This document shows, in pieces, positions 62,259-64,000 of a stretch of 64,000 bases of DNA. A program made the translations under genes and the position numbers. The notes below the pieces were generated by a model. That model did not search any database and had not been told where the DNA came from. It worked only from the letters and a program-made list of their open reading frames with translations. Within the stretch, counting starts at the first letter, position 1. Each line of letters opens with the position of its first letter. This DNA comes from CAITWD01 sp963842065. GTDB taxonomy: Bacteria; Actinomycetota; Thermoleophilia; Miltoncostaeales; Miltoncostaeaceae. The DNA lies in assembly GCA_963842065.1 (NCBI GenBank), contig CAWJEW010000007.1:434001-498000 (forward strand), given 5' to 3'.

Positions 62259-63650
62259 ATGACCACATACGGACGAGGACAGGATCCAGGAGACCCATTC
62301 GACGCTGTCGGCGATGACGATGCGCGACGCCGGCACGCCGCTCGGGAGCGGGAAGCGCGTCGCCGTGAGCGGGAGCGTCGCCGGCTGGCGCATGACGGCG
62401 CCGTGACCCAAGAGTCGAGATCGGATCGCCGCCGGACCGGCGGAGACCGGCAACAAGCCGGCTCGCGCCCATTGCCCCGGCCCGAGCGGGTCCAGCCGCG
62501 CCGCGGGCGCGCCCGTCGCCAGCCCGCGGGCCCGAACTGGCGCCTCGTGCGTCGCGTCGCGTTGGGGTTCATCGCACTGGTCCTGGTGCTCGAGGGAATC
62601 TCGTACGCGCGCTTTATGTCGCAGCCCTCCAGCGTCCCCTTCGGCCCGCGGTCGGTCGAGTGGGTGCGGGCAAACGTCAGCTCATGGCTCGTCGACGAGG
62701 TCGAGCGGGAGTACTACAGCTGGAACGCCCCGGCCAAGGGGGGGCCGACCATCAAGACCCTGCCCGCGGTGGGCATGGGTACCGTCGATCTGAGCCAGGT
62801 GGCCGCGTCCCAGCTGCCGCCGAGCATCACACCCGTGATCACGCCCGCCCTGCCGGGTGAGGGTGTCTGGCGGACGACCGGGCTCAACGTCACGGGCGGT
62901 CCGGCGGTCCTGGTCACCACCTTCCGGTCCGATCCGGTCTATCCACGGATGGTTGCCGGTGTCGCGTGGATCGATCAGCGCAAGTCGCGGGTGATCCTGG
63001 TCCCGGGCCGCTACGAGCCGCCGGGCAATGGGCCGCGTGGGCCGATGCAGGTGCCGTTCGACCAGCGCAGTCAGCTCTTGGCGACCTTCAACTCCGGATT
63101 CCGCCTGGAAGACAGCCATGGCGGCTTCTACGCCAACGGCCATCTGTGGGCACCGCTGGTCAACGGCTTGGCGACGGCCGTCGGATACTCGAACGGCCTG
63201 ATGAACATCATCCCGTGGCAGGGCGGGTCGACGCCGCCGGCGAATGTCGTCTTTGTCCGTCAGAACCTGCCGATGATCGTCAACAACGGCAAGCCCAATC
63301 CGAACCTGAGCGACGGCTCCCAATGGGGTGCGACGCTCGGGAACGCGATCCGGGTCTGGCGTTCGGGCCTGGGCATCGACAAGAACGGGAATCTCATCTA
63401 CGCCGCGGCCGACCAGCAGACAGTTGGTAGCCTTGCCCAGATCATGATCCATGCGGGAGCGGTGCGGGCGATGGAGACGGACATCAACTACGAGTGGGTC
63501 ACGTTCATCAGCTACGCCGCTCCCAACGGAGGGGTGCCGAGCAAGCTGCTCGACGGGATTGACCATGGTGGGACGCGGTACCTTGTTCCGGACGATCGCG
63601 ACTTCTTTGCTGTCATTGCTCGCGCTCCGGTGACCCAAACTCATGGATAG
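62259..63650 (+). CDS. Membrane-anchored phosphodiester glycosidase-like (NAGPA/DUF2233) protein
   Basis: 463 aa. Cytoplasmic Arg/Glu-rich region of ~95 residues, one membrane segment (VALGFIALVLVLEGISY), then an extracytoplasmic domain with LLATFNSGFRLEDSHGGFYANG and AMETDINYEW that resembles the NAGPA-type phosphodiester glycosidase family. Possibly trims or modifies wall glycans. Overlaps the UbiA-like gene by 8 bases. Confidence 0.75.
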   Translation: MTTYGRGQDPGDPFDAVGDDDARRRHAAREREARRRERERRRLAHDGAVTQESRSDRRRTGGDRQQAGSRPLPRPERVQPRRGRARRQPAGPNWRLVRRVALGFIALVLVLEGISYARFMSQPSSVPFGPRSVEWVRANVSSWLVDEVEREYYSWNAPAKGGPTIKTLPAVGMGTVDLSQVAASQLPPSITPVITPALPGEGVWRTTGLNVTGGPAVLVTTFRSDPVYPRMVAGVAWIDQRKSRVILVPGRYEPPGNGPRGPMQVPFDQRSQLLATFNSGFRLEDSHGGFYANGHLWAPLVNGLATAVGYSNGLMNIIPWQGGSTPPANVVFVRQNLPMIVNNGKPNPNLSDGSQWGATLGNAIRVWRSGLGIDKNGNLIYAAADQQTVGSLAQIMIHAGAVRAMETDINYEWVTFISYAAPNGGVPSKLLDGIDHGGTRYLVPDDRDFFAVIARAPVTQTHG

Positions 63651-64000
63651 CTCCGCGTCGACCGACGCAACCGACCAGCAGACCCAACACACCGTCGCCC
63701 CGGAACCCGTCGCGATGCCGCGCACGGGTCTCATCGCCGCCCTCGTTCGGACCGCGCGGCCGCGCCAATGGGCCAAGAACGTCCTGGTCTTTGCGGCCCC
63801 GTTCGCGGCCGGGATCATCACCCACGAGAACGTCTGGTGGCGCCTGCTGGTCACGTTTGTGGCCTTCTGCGCGCTCTCCAGCGGCGGCTACTTCTTCAAC
63901 GACGCGCTCGACGTCGAACGGGACCGCAGCCACCCGCGCAAGCGCCTGCGACCGATCGCCTCCGGCGTCGTGCCCGTGCCGCTCGCCTATGCCATCGGCG
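63643..64000 (+). CDS. UbiA-family decaprenyl-phosphate phosphoribosyltransferase-like (partial)
   Basis: First 119 residues; the gene runs off the window. After a ~35-residue polar N-terminus come ARPRQWAKNVLVFAAPF and the prenyltransferase metal motif NDALDVERDRSHPRK (NDxxDxxxD). The KN and RKR context fits the DPPR synthase group, which makes decaprenylphosphoryl-5-phosphoribose, the arabinose donor precursor. Coupled to the preceding gene by overlap. Confidence 0.85.
   Translation, partial: MDSSASTDATDQQTQHTVAPEPVAMPRTGLIAALVRTARPRQWAKNVLVFAAPFAAGIITHENVWWRLLVTFVAFCALSSGGYFFNDALDVERDRSHPRKRLRPIASGVVPVPLAYAIG

Overview
The window is a high-GC actinobacterial chromosome segment that carries a 23.4 kb integrated, prophage-derived element. 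Support for Actinomycetota comes from the F420 genes cofG and cofH, a class II ribonucleotide reductase with NrdR, a decaprenyl-phosphate phosphoribosyltransferase-like UbiA protein next to GtrA, many GTG/TTG starts and a LexA site of the Gram-positive/actinobacterial type. A Thermoleophilia/Solirubrobacterales-like host is my guess; the sequence alone does not settle it.

Host part 1 (1-37660). Metabolic genes come first: PrmA-like methyltransferase, aldehyde dehydrogenase, cyclophilin, GMC oxidoreductase, SDR, acyl-CoA dehydrogenase, MaoC hydratase, aminotransferase, an IclR regulator and a BadI/MenB-like hydratase. They are consistent with CoA-ester catabolism. Next is F420 biosynthesis (cofG-cofH, with an unusual ~240-residue N-terminal extension on CofH). 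After two alpha/beta hydrolases (one lacking its nucleophile, one frameshifted) come a polyprenol-phosphate mannosyltransferase, signal peptidase I with an IS982-family element at its stop codon, nrdR-nrdJ, a HAD/ATP-grasp pair, a 14-TM exporter, Bax inhibitor-like, CcdA-like and Lgt membrane proteins, IlvD, a STAS protein, a stand-alone tyrosine recombinase catalytic domain, an NlpC/P60 hydrolase, an S4 protein and a nitroreductase. The last host gene before the element encodes a secreted NHL beta-propeller split by a frameshift lying exactly in a run of five ACCG units.

Integrated element (37661-61127). It is bounded by a perfect 54-bp direct repeat of the 3' end of tRNA-Met. The intact tRNA is rebuilt at the right end, and the integrase lies at the left end. 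The left arm is a leftward operon: a 402-aa HTH protein, a small protein, a RepA-like ATPase whose 3' end contains ten helically phased GGTTCC repeats, an HTH protein, a small protein and the integrase. Rightward genes are an HTH protein, TerS, TerL and tape-measure protein. Portal, capsid, connector and most tail genes are absent, and short truncated reading frames mark both junctions. Then comes a DprA-like plus ComF-like phosphoribosyltransferase pair with a perfect LexA (SOS) box in front. The ComF-like gene is interrupted after nine codons by a second, apparently identical IS982 copy. The right arm holds accessory genes (DUF5677-like protein, lipoprotein, hypotheticals), a small gene interrupted by an ISL3 element with an 8-bp duplication, a DnaQ-exonuclease/BRCT protein, an unknown protein and a full RpoD-family sigma factor, plus a family of imperfect non-coding repeats.

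Host part 2 (61128-64000). tRNA-Met and tRNA-Thr are followed by GtrA, a membrane-anchored phosphodiester-glycosidase-like protein and the start of a UbiA-family phosphoribosyltransferase.

The most interesting signals are the SOS-box-controlled DprA/ComF pair, the iteron-like array, the ACCG-repeat frameshift, and the sigma factor carried on a defective prophage or satellite-like element.
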